A stretch of 64,000 nt of DNA from Planctomycetota bacterium. GTDB lineage: Bacteria > Planctomycetota > Phycisphaerae > Phycisphaerales > UBA1924. Below the pieces are notes generated by a model. The model was not told the origin of the DNA and ran no database searches. It saw only the letters and a list, made by a program, of their open reading frames with translations. A program made the position numbers and the translations under genes. Positions 17,450 through 25,085 of this stretch are shown in pieces. Location of the stretch: the NCBI GenBank assembly GCA_024280755.1, contig JAJRPN010000006.1, forward strand, positions 62,001 through 126,000, given 5' to 3'. Each line of letters starts with the position of its first letter. The first letter of the stretch is position 1.

Positions 17450-18513
17450 TCGTTTGTTGCTGATTCAGAATCAAGATTAATCGTCGTGAGTTGATACTCG
17501 CCGGTATGCTTTGCGTGATACATCGAGCTATCGAGTGTTTCGTATACGCTTTGGGGCGCGTATTCGCACGAGCCGGTGACATAGACCGCTGCGATGGCGC
17601 CGCCGAGGCGTGGTCGGTTTTCGACCCCTTGGATTGGGTATGAATCGACAAAGCCTTGAAGCTCATCGAGATGCCGAATTGCTTGCTTGATATCGGTGAT
17701 GGTGTTCATGATGATCACAAACTTGTCGTTGTAGATTCGTCCGACGATGTGTTTTTCGCCGACTGCTCGCAAGAGCGATTTGGCGAACTCTTGCATAAGT
17801 TGGTCGCTTGGTGCTCGCCCGATGGTGTTGTTGATCTCGTTAAACCCGGCAAGATCAAGCATGATGACCATCAGCCCCGACTTGGAATCAAACGACTGGG
17901 TGAGCGATTCGCCCAGGGTTGTGTTGATCCCGTCGTGATTCCAAAGCCGGGTGAGGGGGTCGATCATGGAGAGTCGCCATGAGTTGCCGACCTGTTGAAT
18001 GAGTTGATCCTGTACCTTGTTGGCCCCCCCGGTGTGCAACTCAAACTGGGCCATGCTCGCGCAGTCCTTGAGGATCTCAAGATCATCGTTTGTAAATGTT
18101 CTTGGCTGAGTGTCAAGCACACAAAACGCTGCGATCGCAAGCCCGTCGATCGAGAAGATTGGCACGCCCGCATAAAAAAGGAATGGCGGGTCATTGTTCA
18201 CCAATGGGTTATCAACGAATCGTTCGTCAAGGCGTGTGTCTTGGATCACCAACGGGTCGTTTCCAAGAATGGTGTGCTGGCAGAACGATGCTTTGCGATC
18301 TACCTGACAGCCGGGCAGCCCTTGGATAGATTTAAACCATGTGTTCTCTTTGTCGATGCAAGACACCGCACAGATGGGCATATCCAGTGCTTTGCGTGCG
18401 AGCCGAGTGATGCGTTCGAATCGTTCCTCGATCGGTGTATTGAGGATTTGAAGCGAATGAAGTGCTGCCAGCCTGGTGTCTTCGTGTGTGTGGAGTTGTC
18501 CGTCGTGAGTCAT
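17434..18513 (-). CDS. GAF domain protein with degenerate GGDEF domain
   Basis: 359 residues, soluble. The GAF domain (about 20-165) includes LARKALDMPICAVSCIDKEN, a recognisable GAF core, and ends with FTNDDLEILKDCA. The GGDEF-like domain follows: DPLTRLWNHDGI and MLDLAGFNEINNTIG keep the fold signatures. The signature loop, however, reads YNDKF in place of GGDEF, so cyclase activity is unlikely. It probably acts as a sensor or a non-catalytic GTP or c-di-GMP-related domain. The start at 18513 has GAGGG upstream; an ATG at 18549 is also possible. Confidence 0.82.
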   Translation of the reverse strand: MTHDGQLHTHEDTRLAALHSLQILNTPIEERFERITRLARKALDMPICAVSCIDKENTWFKSIQGLPGCQVDRKASFCQHTILGNDPLVIQDTRLDERFVDNPLVNNDPPFLFYAGVPIFSIDGLAIAAFCVLDTQPRTFTNDDLEILKDCASMAQFELHTGGANKVQDQLIQQVGNSWRLSMIDPLTRLWNHDGINTTLGESLTQSFDSKSGLMVIMLDLAGFNEINNTIGRAPSDQLMQEFAKSLLRAVGEKHIVGRIYNDKFVIIMNTITDIKQAIRHLDELQGFVDSYPIQGVENRPRLGGAIAAVYVTGSCEYAPQSVYETLDSSMYHAKHTGEYQLTTINLDSESATNDQHAA

Positions 18514-18640
18514 AATTCGTTCCCTCGAATAGTGGTCTACCAAGAGCATCGAACCAATTGGTTCATCACTTTTTTACTCCGCTGGGAATGGTCTTGAAAT
18601 CATACATTTGACTCAATAGTGTGTTGTTTGTTGCATATAA

Positions 18641-18662
18641 CAACCACCTTAATAGGTGGTTG
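18641..18662 (-). terminator. Possible terminator after fumarylacetoacetase gene
   Basis: CAACCACC / GGTGGTTG hairpin with a six-base loop. Read on the minus strand it is followed by a modest T-rich stretch (TTATAT). It lies 38 bases beyond the fahA stop codon. Confidence 0.4.
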
Positions 18663-18699
18663 CATGTGTGGGTGCGGTTTGAAATTAGAGCGGTTCCGA

Positions 18700-20076
18700 T
18701 TAGACAGTACGCGCGGGTTCAATGATGCCTCGGCATTCGCCAAAGCCAATCCTACGATACCCCTCGCGTTCGCAATACGCTTTCATGATAATTTCGTCGC
18801 CATCGCCGACGAACTTGCGTTCTTCGCCGGTGGGCAAGACGATCGGCGTGCGTTGGGTGCCTGGTGCCGAGATCGGCGGGTTGGCGAACGGGTCGCCGTC
18901 CCATGTGAGTTCGAGCATCGAACCACGGGCGCCGCGTGTCGGCCCAGAGATTGTCCCCGACCCGAGCAGATCGCCCGGCTGAAGATTACAACCATTCACA
19001 GTATGATGCGTGATCATCTGGGCGAGTGTCCAATACATGTCTTTCAAGTTGGCGGTCGAAAGATGGACAGGTTCCATCCCCTGCTCGCGCATCTTAGCCG
19101 ATGCAATGTGGACCTCGACCTTGATATCAAACCCGCCCGCCTTGCGGTTGGCGTCGCTGTCCATATAAGGCAATGGCTGTGGATCGCTGGCATCGCGCTC
19201 CTCAGCGGGGCATCGGAACGGGGCGAGTGCTTCCATTGTCACAATATAAGGCGACACGGTGCTCGCGAAGTTCTTGGCGAGGAATGGCCCCAACGGCACA
19301 TACTCCCATTTCTGCAAATCACGGGCCGACCAGTCGTTGAGAATACACAGCCCGAGCATGTGATCTTCTGCATCTTCGATCGAAACCGGCTCGCCGAGTT
19401 CGTTGCCTCGCCCGACAACGACGCCCATCTCCATCTCGTAATCCAGGAGCTTGCAAGGCCCGAACCCTGGTGAGCCGCCTTCTTCGGTTGGTGCTTGTTG
19501 TCCGACGGGGCGTTTGATGCTGGTGCCTGAGGGGACGATCGACGATGCTCTGCCGTGGTATCCGATCGGGATGTGCTTGTAGTTGGGCAGCAGTGGGTTG
19601 TCCGGGCGGAACATGCACCCCACATTGGTGGCGTGGAAGAGCGAGGCGTAGAAGTCGGTGTAGTCGCCGATTTCGAAGGGCATGGTCATCTTGACTTGGC
19701 CTCTATCTTTCAGGACAGAGTCAAGGAACTCGCATTTCCTTAGGTCATCACAGCCGTCTACTTTGAGTAGATCCTGAAGTCGAGTACGAAATCGTTTCCT
19801 TGTTTCATATGAAGCGTTGGCCATGCCGTTTAGAGAGCACCCGTAGAAACTGAGTTCGTCCCATGTTTTCTCATCGAAGAAACCTTGTTCCTCAAGAACA
19901 TGCAAGTTCAGGACCTTGTCTCCAATGGCAACCGCAATATATGAGCAGGAAGAACTGTCGTCATCAAACATCACAAACGGCAGGTTCTGGATCGGAAAAT
20001 CACTCTTCGGATCGTTGGCACTCTCCACCCAAGATTTCAGGTTCTGGTCGTGGGTCTCGTCAATCGCATATGGCAT
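18700..20076 (-). CDS. fahA: Fumarylacetoacetase
   Basis: 458 residues; last step of tyrosine/phenylalanine breakdown, splitting fumarylacetoacetate into fumarate and acetoacetate. An N-terminal SH3-like domain is followed by the FAH fold. Catalytic-site counterparts are seen: DFYASLFHATNVG (Ca-binding Asp and catalytic His), GYHGRASSIVPSGT, DYEMEMGVVVG (metal glutamates), LNDWSARDLQKWEYVPLGPF (Asp, Lys) and a C-terminal SGTISGP segment (threonine region). The frame extends 62 codons upstream but is only translated repeat DNA, so ATG at 20076 (AAGGAA upstream) is the start. No other tyrosine-pathway genes are adjacent. Confidence 0.95.
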   Translation of the reverse strand: MPYAIDETHDQNLKSWVESANDPKSDFPIQNLPFVMFDDDSSSCSYIAVAIGDKVLNLHVLEEQGFFDEKTWDELSFYGCSLNGMANASYETRKRFRTRLQDLLKVDGCDDLRKCEFLDSVLKDRGQVKMTMPFEIGDYTDFYASLFHATNVGCMFRPDNPLLPNYKHIPIGYHGRASSIVPSGTSIKRPVGQQAPTEEGGSPGFGPCKLLDYEMEMGVVVGRGNELGEPVSIEDAEDHMLGLCILNDWSARDLQKWEYVPLGPFLAKNFASTVSPYIVTMEALAPFRCPAEERDASDPQPLPYMDSDANRKAGGFDIKVEVHIASAKMREQGMEPVHLSTANLKDMYWTLAQMITHHTVNGCNLQPGDLLGSGTISGPTRGARGSMLELTWDGDPFANPPISAPGTQRTPIVLPTGEERKFVGDGDEIIMKAYCEREGYRRIGFGECRGIIEPARTV

Positions 20077-20115
20077 GTCGGCGGTTCCTTGGGGTTGGGT
20101 TTGAGATGAAGAGTA

Positions 20116-20167
20116 GACCCCCTCCGCCCTTCGGGCACCTCCCCCGTCAGGACGGGGGAGGGACAAA
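20116..20167 (+). repeat. Solitary R-type arm of the palindromic family
   Basis: GACCCCCTCCGCC, a small CCC-TT-CGGG hairpin, then CACCTCCCCC, core GTCAGGAC and GGGGGAGGGACAAAG. The core equals that of the R arm beyond the DUF559 gene (20786-20845). It lies between the fahA start and a tandem-repeat tract. Confidence 0.8.
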
Positions 20168-20200
20168 GATGGAATTCTTTCCAATATGCATACAAAAAGA

Positions 20201-20279
20201 CAATCTCCCCATCCCTCCCCATCCCTCCCCATCCCTCCCCATCCCTCCCCATCCTTCCCCATCCTTCCTCATCCTTTCC
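20201..20279 (+). repeat. 10-bp tandem repeat (ATCCCTCCCC)
   Basis: About seven to eight head-to-tail copies; the first ones are exact and the last three decay (ATCCTTCCCC, ATCCTTCCTC, ATCCTTTCCG). It fills the space between the solitary R arm and the L arm of the DUF559 element. Confidence 0.9.
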
Positions 20280-20288
20280 GGCGTTTTT

Positions 20289-20845
20289 CCTTGTCCCTCC
20301 CCCGTCCTGACGGGGGAGGTGTCGAACGAAGTGAGACGGAGGGGGTCTTCTTCCCGCATCAAAATAATCTGATACCATCACAATCATGGAGGATCCTAAA
20401 GAATTTCGAGTATCGAAGCAGCCGACTCCGCGGGCAAGGAGCCAAGCGAAGACTCTTCGCACAAATCAATCGCCGCCAGAAGGGTTGTTGTGGTGGATAC
20501 TCAGACGGAATCAAATCATGGGACAGCGATTTCGTCGGCAATCGCCGATCGGGGTTTACATCGCAGATTTCTATTGCCACAATCTTCGGCTCGTGATCGA
20601 AGTTGATGGCAAAACGCATCAACAAAGACAACTCGTACATGACAAAAAGCGAGATGTGTGGATGCAATCAAAGGGGATCTTTGTTGTGCGTGTGCAGGCT
20701 AGGGATGTCTTTGAGAATCTTGAAGGCGTACAGGGGATGATTGAACAGGTTGTTCGGCGGCGGCTTGAGGAGCAAGTTGAACAATGAAGACCCCCTCCGT
20801 CGGCTTCGCCGCCACCTCCCCCGTCAGGACGGGGGAGGGACAAGG
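20289..20845 (+). mobile_element. Candidate DUF559-encoding palindromic element
   Basis: A 557-base unit: L arm (20289-20350), single DUF559 gene (20386-20787), R arm (20786-20845). Read inward, both arms share CCTTGTCCCTCCCCC, core GTCCTGAC, GGGGGAGGTG and, at the inner edge, GACGGAGGGGGTCTTC. They differ only in the middle (TCGAACGAAGTGA in L, a GGC-TTC-GCC mini-hairpin in R). The R arm supplies the last two bases of the gene's TGA stop. Arms of the same architecture without a gene occur at six other loci in the window. That the gene mobilises the arms is inference. Confidence 0.65.
20386..20787 (+). CDS. DUF559-domain (Vsr-like) endonuclease
   Basis: 133 residues of the DUF559 family, related in fold to very-short-patch-repair and other PD-(D/E)XK nucleases. 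Seen: a basic N-terminus, TNQSPPEGLLWWILRRNQ, then MGQRFRRQSPIGVYIADFYC and LRLVIEVDGKTHQQR, in which the ADFYC aspartate and the E-x-D of VIEVDG are the expected metal ligands. The HDKKRDVWMQSKGIFVVRV segment closes the fold. The gene is enclosed by inverted palindromic arms and its stop codon is part of one of them. No good ribosome site precedes the ATG. Cellular target and role are unknown; a mobility or repeat-processing nuclease is the contextual inference. Confidence 0.85.
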   Translation: MEDPKEFRVSKQPTPRARSQAKTLRTNQSPPEGLLWWILRRNQIMGQRFRRQSPIGVYIADFYCHNLRLVIEVDGKTHQQRQLVHDKKRDVWMQSKGIFVVRVQARDVFENLEGVQGMIEQVVRRRLEEQVEQ

Positions 20846-20865
20846 GATAGAAGGAAAAGGTGATG

Positions 20866-20932
20866 AAGGAAGTGTTTAGAAGGAAGTGCTTAAAGGAAGT
20901 GTTTAAAGGAAGTGTTTAAAAAGAACTGTTTA
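20866..20932 (+). repeat. 13-15-bp tandem repeat at the end of the PfkB gene
   Basis: Four close copies of AAGGAAGTGTTTAA plus a decayed fifth (AGAACTGTTTAG), directly after the R arm of the DUF559 element. The last copy contains the stop codon of the PfkB-family gene on the other strand. Confidence 0.8.
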
Positions 20933-22129
20933 GTGCGATTCAGGCACTGGCAAATCGCGTAGGAACTCTATTAGGCGTGGGCGCGATGGGCTTGCTGCGT
21001 CTCGGACATACGCTCCGGCGACGCCGCAGGCGGCAGCGAGTGATTCACCCAAAGGCAGCCCGGCCATTTGTGCGAAGCTAAACCCGCCACCAAAGTGATC
21101 CCCCGCGCCCGTTGAGATTCTTGGCTTGCGGGTGTACGGGCCAGCGAACCAATGCGATTCGCCCGAGCTATCCGCGCCGCCCGCGCCGGTGTGCTGATGG
21201 ATGACCACGCATTCGAGTCCGAGTTTTTCGCGGATGATCGCGGCTGCTTCGGGCACCATGCTCGCGAGTGTGCGGTTGTGCTCGTCGTCGTAGACCTCGA
21301 CCCCGATCACGCCGGCGATTCGGCCGCTCTCTGCGAGGTTGAGTCCCAGAGTGACGGGCATGAACCTTTGTAAGCGTTGGATCAGTTGCATCGCGATGAC
21401 GATGTCTGCATCTGTGCGCTTTGCCGGGTCTGAGAGATCAATAAAGACTCGCCGATCGCGGTTGTTGGAGAGATGCGGGAAGACATCGTTGCAGAGTCCT
21501 TCCCAGATTCCCGGCACGCCCCCAACGAGGGTCCAGTTGACGACGGAGATCAGCGAGACGCCATCGATAATCTCGATGAGTTTTTCGAGTCCGACAACTT
21601 CTTTGATTCGTTTCCAGGTGACGCGTTGGACCGACTCTGGTTTGCCGAGCATGATTTTGCCATCGTCAAACTCAAGGGCATCGGTGCGCCCGGGCGGGCA
21701 CAATGGGATGACCTGATCGCACAGATCGACGAAGGGTTGATAGATCGGATCGACCTTGTTCCAATCTTCTTCGGTCGAGACCGCGCCGACATAGGTGACC
21801 GGCGAGCCGAGCGAACCGAGCGCGCTCGAGAGCAATGGTCCATTTCCACCAAATCGGGTGTCGACGACAACGAGTTCGATATTGGCGGAGCGGTTGGCTG
21901 CTGCCCCGCATCGGGCCGCGTATTGGGGGATGGTGTGGATGCGTTCGTAGTCGTTGTGGGCCATCGAATGGCGTTGGTCGACGACATGGATGATCGAATC
22001 GACAAAGCCGTCGAACCCGACGAGCGAGCGCATGGACAGTGCTTGAGCATTATCAATGGCTTCTAGAGCGTCGGCAGCACTCTGGGCGAGGTCTGCGCGG
22101 GTCACGGATTGCATATGTATGGGATTCAT
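20930..22129 (-). CDS. PfkB/ribokinase-family carbohydrate kinase
   Basis: 399 residues. The ribokinase fold is indicated by SLVGFDGFVDSI at the N-terminus (sugar-binding region), RFGGNGPLLSSALGSLGSPVTYVGAVS and the C-terminal ISTGAGDHFGGGFSFA. The last has the GAGD motif whose aspartate is the catalytic base of PfkB kinases. It is longer than typical ribokinases (about 310 residues), mostly through inserts around residues 60-90 and 130-190. The phosphorylated substrate (sugar or nucleoside) cannot be told. It has no strong ribosome site. The 3' end abuts tandem repeats and the DUF559 element. Confidence 0.85.
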   Translation of the reverse strand: MNPIHMQSVTRADLAQSAADALEAIDNAQALSMRSLVGFDGFVDSIIHVVDQRHSMAHNDYERIHTIPQYAARCGAAANRSANIELVVVDTRFGGNGPLLSSALGSLGSPVTYVGAVSTEEDWNKVDPIYQPFVDLCDQVIPLCPPGRTDALEFDDGKIMLGKPESVQRVTWKRIKEVVGLEKLIEIIDGVSLISVVNWTLVGGVPGIWEGLCNDVFPHLSNNRDRRVFIDLSDPAKRTDADIVIAMQLIQRLQRFMPVTLGLNLAESGRIAGVIGVEVYDDEHNRTLASMVPEAAAIIREKLGLECVVIHQHTGAGGADSSGESHWFAGPYTRKPRISTGAGDHFGGGFSFAQMAGLPLGESLAAACGVAGAYVRDAASPSRPRLIEFLRDLPVPESH

Positions 22130-22208
22130 CAGAGAAGAAGTTTAGGCAAGTCCTTTCGTGGATTGGAATAAGCATACCATACATTCCCTATCGGGAGAAG
22201 GACTATCT

Positions 22209-22862
22209 ATGGCCACAATCGTTTTAGCAACACAAAATCCGGGGAAGGTCTCTGAGCTTCAATCACTCCTCAAAGACTCAAGCATTGATATTATCGGACT
22301 CGACTCATTCGATCAACCGTTCCCAGAGCCCGAAGAGGATGGCGAAACATTTCTGGACAATGCGACGATCAAAGCAATCGCCTATGCCAAGGCCACCGGG
22401 ATGCACTGCCTTGCGGACGATTCAGGGTTGATTGTTGATGCTTTAGATGGGCGACCGGGTGTGATTTCGTCCCATTACGCCTTCGATGGCGAAACGGAAG
22501 GCCAGGCAGCCAACATGACCCGCGACCAACGCGATGTACTCAACGGCGAGCGGGTTTTGAAAGAACTGGCCAATGTTGTCGATGAACAACGCACTGCACG
22601 GTTCACCTGCACGATGGTGCTTGCTGATCCATCAGGCAAGGTGCTTGCCTCGACAGTTGGAGCCTTCGAGGGGCGGATCGGGCGTGAGGACCAGGTGCCT
22701 ATGGGCGAGAACGGGTTTGGGTATGACCCGTTGTTCTTGGTTGGACCGAACTTTGATCGGACGAGTGCCCAGATGACGCCGGCTCAGAAAAACGCAGTAT
22801 CGCACCGGGCCAAGGCGGTGAACCAGATGATCGAGATCATTGTATCAGCAGGATTCATCTGA
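22209..22862 (+). CDS. rdgB: XTP/dITP diphosphatase (HAM1/RdgB)
   Basis: 217 residues. House-cleaning pyrophosphatase that removes inosine and xanthosine triphosphates from the nucleotide pool. Motifs: LATQNPGKVSEL at the start, EDGETFLDNATIKA, CLADDSGLIVDAL, GRPGV, MGENGFGYDPLF and VSHRAKA at the end. ATG at 22209 follows GGAGAAGGA at proper distance; the frame is open another 17 codons upstream without a ribosome site. Confidence 0.95.
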   Translation: MATIVLATQNPGKVSELQSLLKDSSIDIIGLDSFDQPFPEPEEDGETFLDNATIKAIAYAKATGMHCLADDSGLIVDALDGRPGVISSHYAFDGETEGQAANMTRDQRDVLNGERVLKELANVVDEQRTARFTCTMVLADPSGKVLASTVGAFEGRIGREDQVPMGENGFGYDPLFLVGPNFDRTSAQMTPAQKNAVSHRAKAVNQMIEIIVSAGFI

Positions 22863-22871
22863 CTCCCTATG

Positions 22872-23030
22872 CCCTCCCCCGCGCCCTCGCGGGGGAGGTG
22901 TCGAACGAGGTGAGACGGAGGGGGGTCTTGCTTGCTGGTTGGTTGGGTATTGATTGTTGTAATGTGATGGAAGAAAGACCCCTCCGTCACGCTGGGCGTG
23001 CCACCTCCCCGCGAGGGCGCGGGGAGGGGC
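22872..23030 (+). repeat. Palindromic element D
   Basis: The L arm (CCTCCCCC, core GCGCCCTCGC, GGGGGAGGTG, TCGAACGAGGTGAGACGGAG) and R arm (CCTCCGTC, CACGC-TGG-GCGTG mini-hairpin, CACCTCCCC, core GCGAGGGCGC, GGGGAGGGG) are separated by about 60 bases without coding content. The two cores are exact complements of each other and unlike those of other loci. It fills the gap between rdgB and mqnE. Confidence 0.85.
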
Positions 23031-23090
23031 AAGAGGGAATCGGATTTCAGAGATAACTGAAAACTCACCCGCGGCGATCTATCATTACGC

Positions 23091-24500
23091 ATGACGACGC
23101 TTACTCCAACCCACTCCTCATCCATCCCGAACCTTGACCCTGCGATCGAAGCGATCCGTGCTAAGGTGACTGCGGGTATTCGACTGAGCCTCGACGATGG
23201 CAAGGTGCTCTACGAAACGGATGATATCTGGAGCGTGCTCGAACTGGCCAAGCTCGTCCGCGATCGGATGCACCCGGGCGTGGCGTACTACAACATCAAC
23301 CGTCATCTCAACTACTCCAATGTCTGTGCGCTCTCGTGCAAGTTCTGCGAGTTCGCGCGCAAGCAAGGCGACGAGGGCGAGTACACGCGGGATCTTGAGT
23401 ACATCAAGGAGCAAGGCCGCAAGGCTGTGAAATCTGGGGCGACGGAGTTCCACATTGTGGGTGGGTTGAATCCGTACCTACCTTTCGAGTATTACACCGA
23501 CATGCTCAAAGCCCTGCGCGAAGTCGCGCCGCAGGTTCACCTCAAAGCATTCACGGCTGTCGAACTCGTCCACCTGGCACGCATCGCCAAGGTCTACAAA
23601 AGGGAAGATCCAAAGATCGGTGTGCGTTGGGTGCTTGAGAAACTCAAAGAAGCCGGGCTCGGGTCGCTGCCCGGAGGCGGCGCAGAGGTCTTCGACGAAC
23701 GCGTCCACAAAGAAGCATTCAAAACCAAAATCGGCGCCCACGAATGGCTCGATGTGCATCTGGTCGCTCACGAACTCGGGCTCAACACCAACTGCACGAT
23801 GTTGTATGGGCATGTCGATAAACAAGACGAACGGCTGCGCCACATGGAGATCCTTCGGCGATCCCAAGACCAAGCCTTGCATCGCTTGGGGTACGAAAGC
23901 GACCCGGATGGGTACATTGCACAAGGTGTTGTCGAGTCTGAACAGATCACGGCCCCGGTGATCACGCTCAACAAAGCGGGCGTGAAGCTGCCGACGCCTG
24001 ATGGAGTTTTTTTCCAACGAGCCGCGACCGTGAGGGAGCGGTCTTCTCTTGAATGTCAATCAATAAGACCGCTCCCTCACGGTCGCGGCTCGTCAGAGAA
24101 GACTCGTATTCGTGGCGGGTACTACCAAACGATCACGCCTTTGCCGTTCTTTCCTGATGGTTCTGATCTCGAAGACCTGCCCGGGCCGACGGGTTTGGAG
24201 AACCTGCGAACACTGGCGATCACACGATTGATGCTCGACAACTTCCCGCATGTGAAGTCATTTTGGATCATGCAGAGTTTGCCGATGGCGCAGTTGATGC
24301 TTGAGTCGGGAGCCGACGACATCGACGGCACTGTTGTGTGGTACGACATTACCAAAGCAGTTGGCGAGGGTACACATCAAGAAACCACCGAGCTTGATTT
24401 GAAGCGTGCGATTATTGAAGCCGGGTACGAGCCGGTGGAGAGGGACACGCTGTATCGGCGGGTCGATCGTGATGGGAGCAGGTGGTGGGTAAGCAAGTAG
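23091..24500 (+). CDS. mqnE: Aminofutalosine synthase (radical SAM), with in-frame palindrome insertion
   Basis: 469 residues. First radical-SAM step of futalosine-dependent menaquinone synthesis, joining 3-[(1-carboxyvinyl)oxy]benzoate with an adenosyl radical. Motifs: YYNINRHLNYSNVCALSCKF with the CxxxCxxC cluster ligands (CALSCKFC), FHIVGGLNP, VHLKAFTAVE, GSLPGGGAEVF and NCTMLYGH. Most MqnE proteins pass almost directly from the LRELQD-like helix to the FIPL strand. Here about 80 residues intervene, and codons 310-334 are exactly one copy of a 75-base perfect palindrome (24018-24092). The reading frame is restored and downstream motifs (ITRLMLDNFPHVKSFWIM, ADDIDGTV) are intact, so the protein is probably functional. 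Confidence 0.92.
   Translation: MTTLTPTHSSSIPNLDPAIEAIRAKVTAGIRLSLDDGKVLYETDDIWSVLELAKLVRDRMHPGVAYYNINRHLNYSNVCALSCKFCEFARKQGDEGEYTRDLEYIKEQGRKAVKSGATEFHIVGGLNPYLPFEYYTDMLKALREVAPQVHLKAFTAVELVHLARIAKVYKREDPKIGVRWVLEKLKEAGLGSLPGGGAEVFDERVHKEAFKTKIGAHEWLDVHLVAHELGLNTNCTMLYGHVDKQDERLRHMEILRRSQDQALHRLGYESDPDGYIAQGVVESEQITAPVITLNKAGVKLPTPDGVFFQRAATVRERSSLECQSIRPLPHGRGSSEKTRIRGGYYQTITPLPFFPDGSDLEDLPGPTGLENLRTLAITRLMLDNFPHVKSFWIMQSLPMAQLMLESGADDIDGTVVWYDITKAVGEGTHQETTELDLKRAIIEAGYEPVERDTLYRRVDRDGSRWWVSK
24018..24092. repeat. Second palindrome family, copy inside mqnE
   Basis: A 28-bp perfect stem (starts CGAGCCGCGACCGTGAGGGA, ends in GGTCTT) with a 19-base loop; 75 bases in total, so exactly 25 codons. 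It begins on a codon boundary and encodes a peptide containing PLPHGRGS. Related copy at 55551-55627. Confidence 0.92.
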
Positions 24501-25003
24501 GTAAACATCACTACGATGTGTATCACGATGAGAATGAACTGAGCCGATCCGCGAGAGGTAGTTGGGCGATCATCATCAGTGTGGTCGCGACTCCGCTGAT
24601 CGCATTGGTTTCAACTTCTATCTCTGATATCTTTGGGCTTGGGCTGTGGTCGTTGATACCAGGCTTTCTGCTCGGAGCGATTATCGTTGCGCCGATGTTT
24701 GTTCCATTGGCACGCAAAGTGCGCATCGTGTATGCAGCTTGGATCAGCTTTGGCTTTGCGGGGCTGTTTGCGATCGGGACCGCGATTGTGTTGCCTTGGA
24801 CTTCATTGCCGATTGCGAGTATGTTTGCCGGGCTTCTCGGGCTGATCATCGGCGAGTTCATCGCGTACAAGTTTGGCCCGCGTTACAAAGTCTACCGCTA
24901 TGCGTGCTGCCCTGGATGTGGATATACGCTTGTGGGGTTGCCTAAGAACCTGCCCTGCCCAGAGTGCGGACGGGATAACTCAGATCTGGTTATGAAGTTC
25001 TAG
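24482..25003 (+). CDS. Membrane protein with C-terminal zinc ribbon
   Basis: 173 residues, unknown function. Four predicted membrane segments (WAIIISVVATPLIALVSTSI; LWSLIPGFLLGAIIVAPMFV; ISFGFAGLFAIGTAIVL; IASMFAGLLGLIIGEFIA) are followed by a cytosolic-type zinc ribbon, CPGCGYTLVGL ... CPECG. GTG at 24482 or 24485 is the start; GGGAG at 24474-24478 fits 24485 better. It overlaps the mqnE end by about 16-19 bases, so it is probably translated with it. Similar TM-plus-ribbon proteins occur at 27284, 28000 and 44691. Confidence 0.75.
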   Translation: MVGKQVGKHHYDVYHDENELSRSARGSWAIIISVVATPLIALVSTSISDIFGLGLWSLIPGFLLGAIIVAPMFVPLARKVRIVYAAWISFGFAGLFAIGTAIVLPWTSLPIASMFAGLLGLIIGEFIAYKFGPRYKVYRYACCPGCGYTLVGLPKNLPCPECGRDNSDLVMKF

Positions 25004-25085
25004 AGGAGATACCACACGATCATTCTTTGAATCGCTAGCGGATGAGTAGATTGTTGGGTTTATCATGTCTGGCGGACTTTTGAGT

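Noticed and set aside
18619-19473. 284-codon plus-strand frame opposite the fumarylacetoacetase gene
   Set aside because: Antisense shadow of a well-supported enzyme gene.
20077-20262. N-terminal extension of the fumarylacetoacetase frame
   Set aside because: It only translates the 10-bp tandem repeat and a palindromic arm, and a family-typical start with a ribosome site exists at 20076.
20116-20845. Repeated palindromes considered as a CRISPR array
   Set aside because: Arms are inverted and few, spacers are not regular in size, and no cas genes are present.
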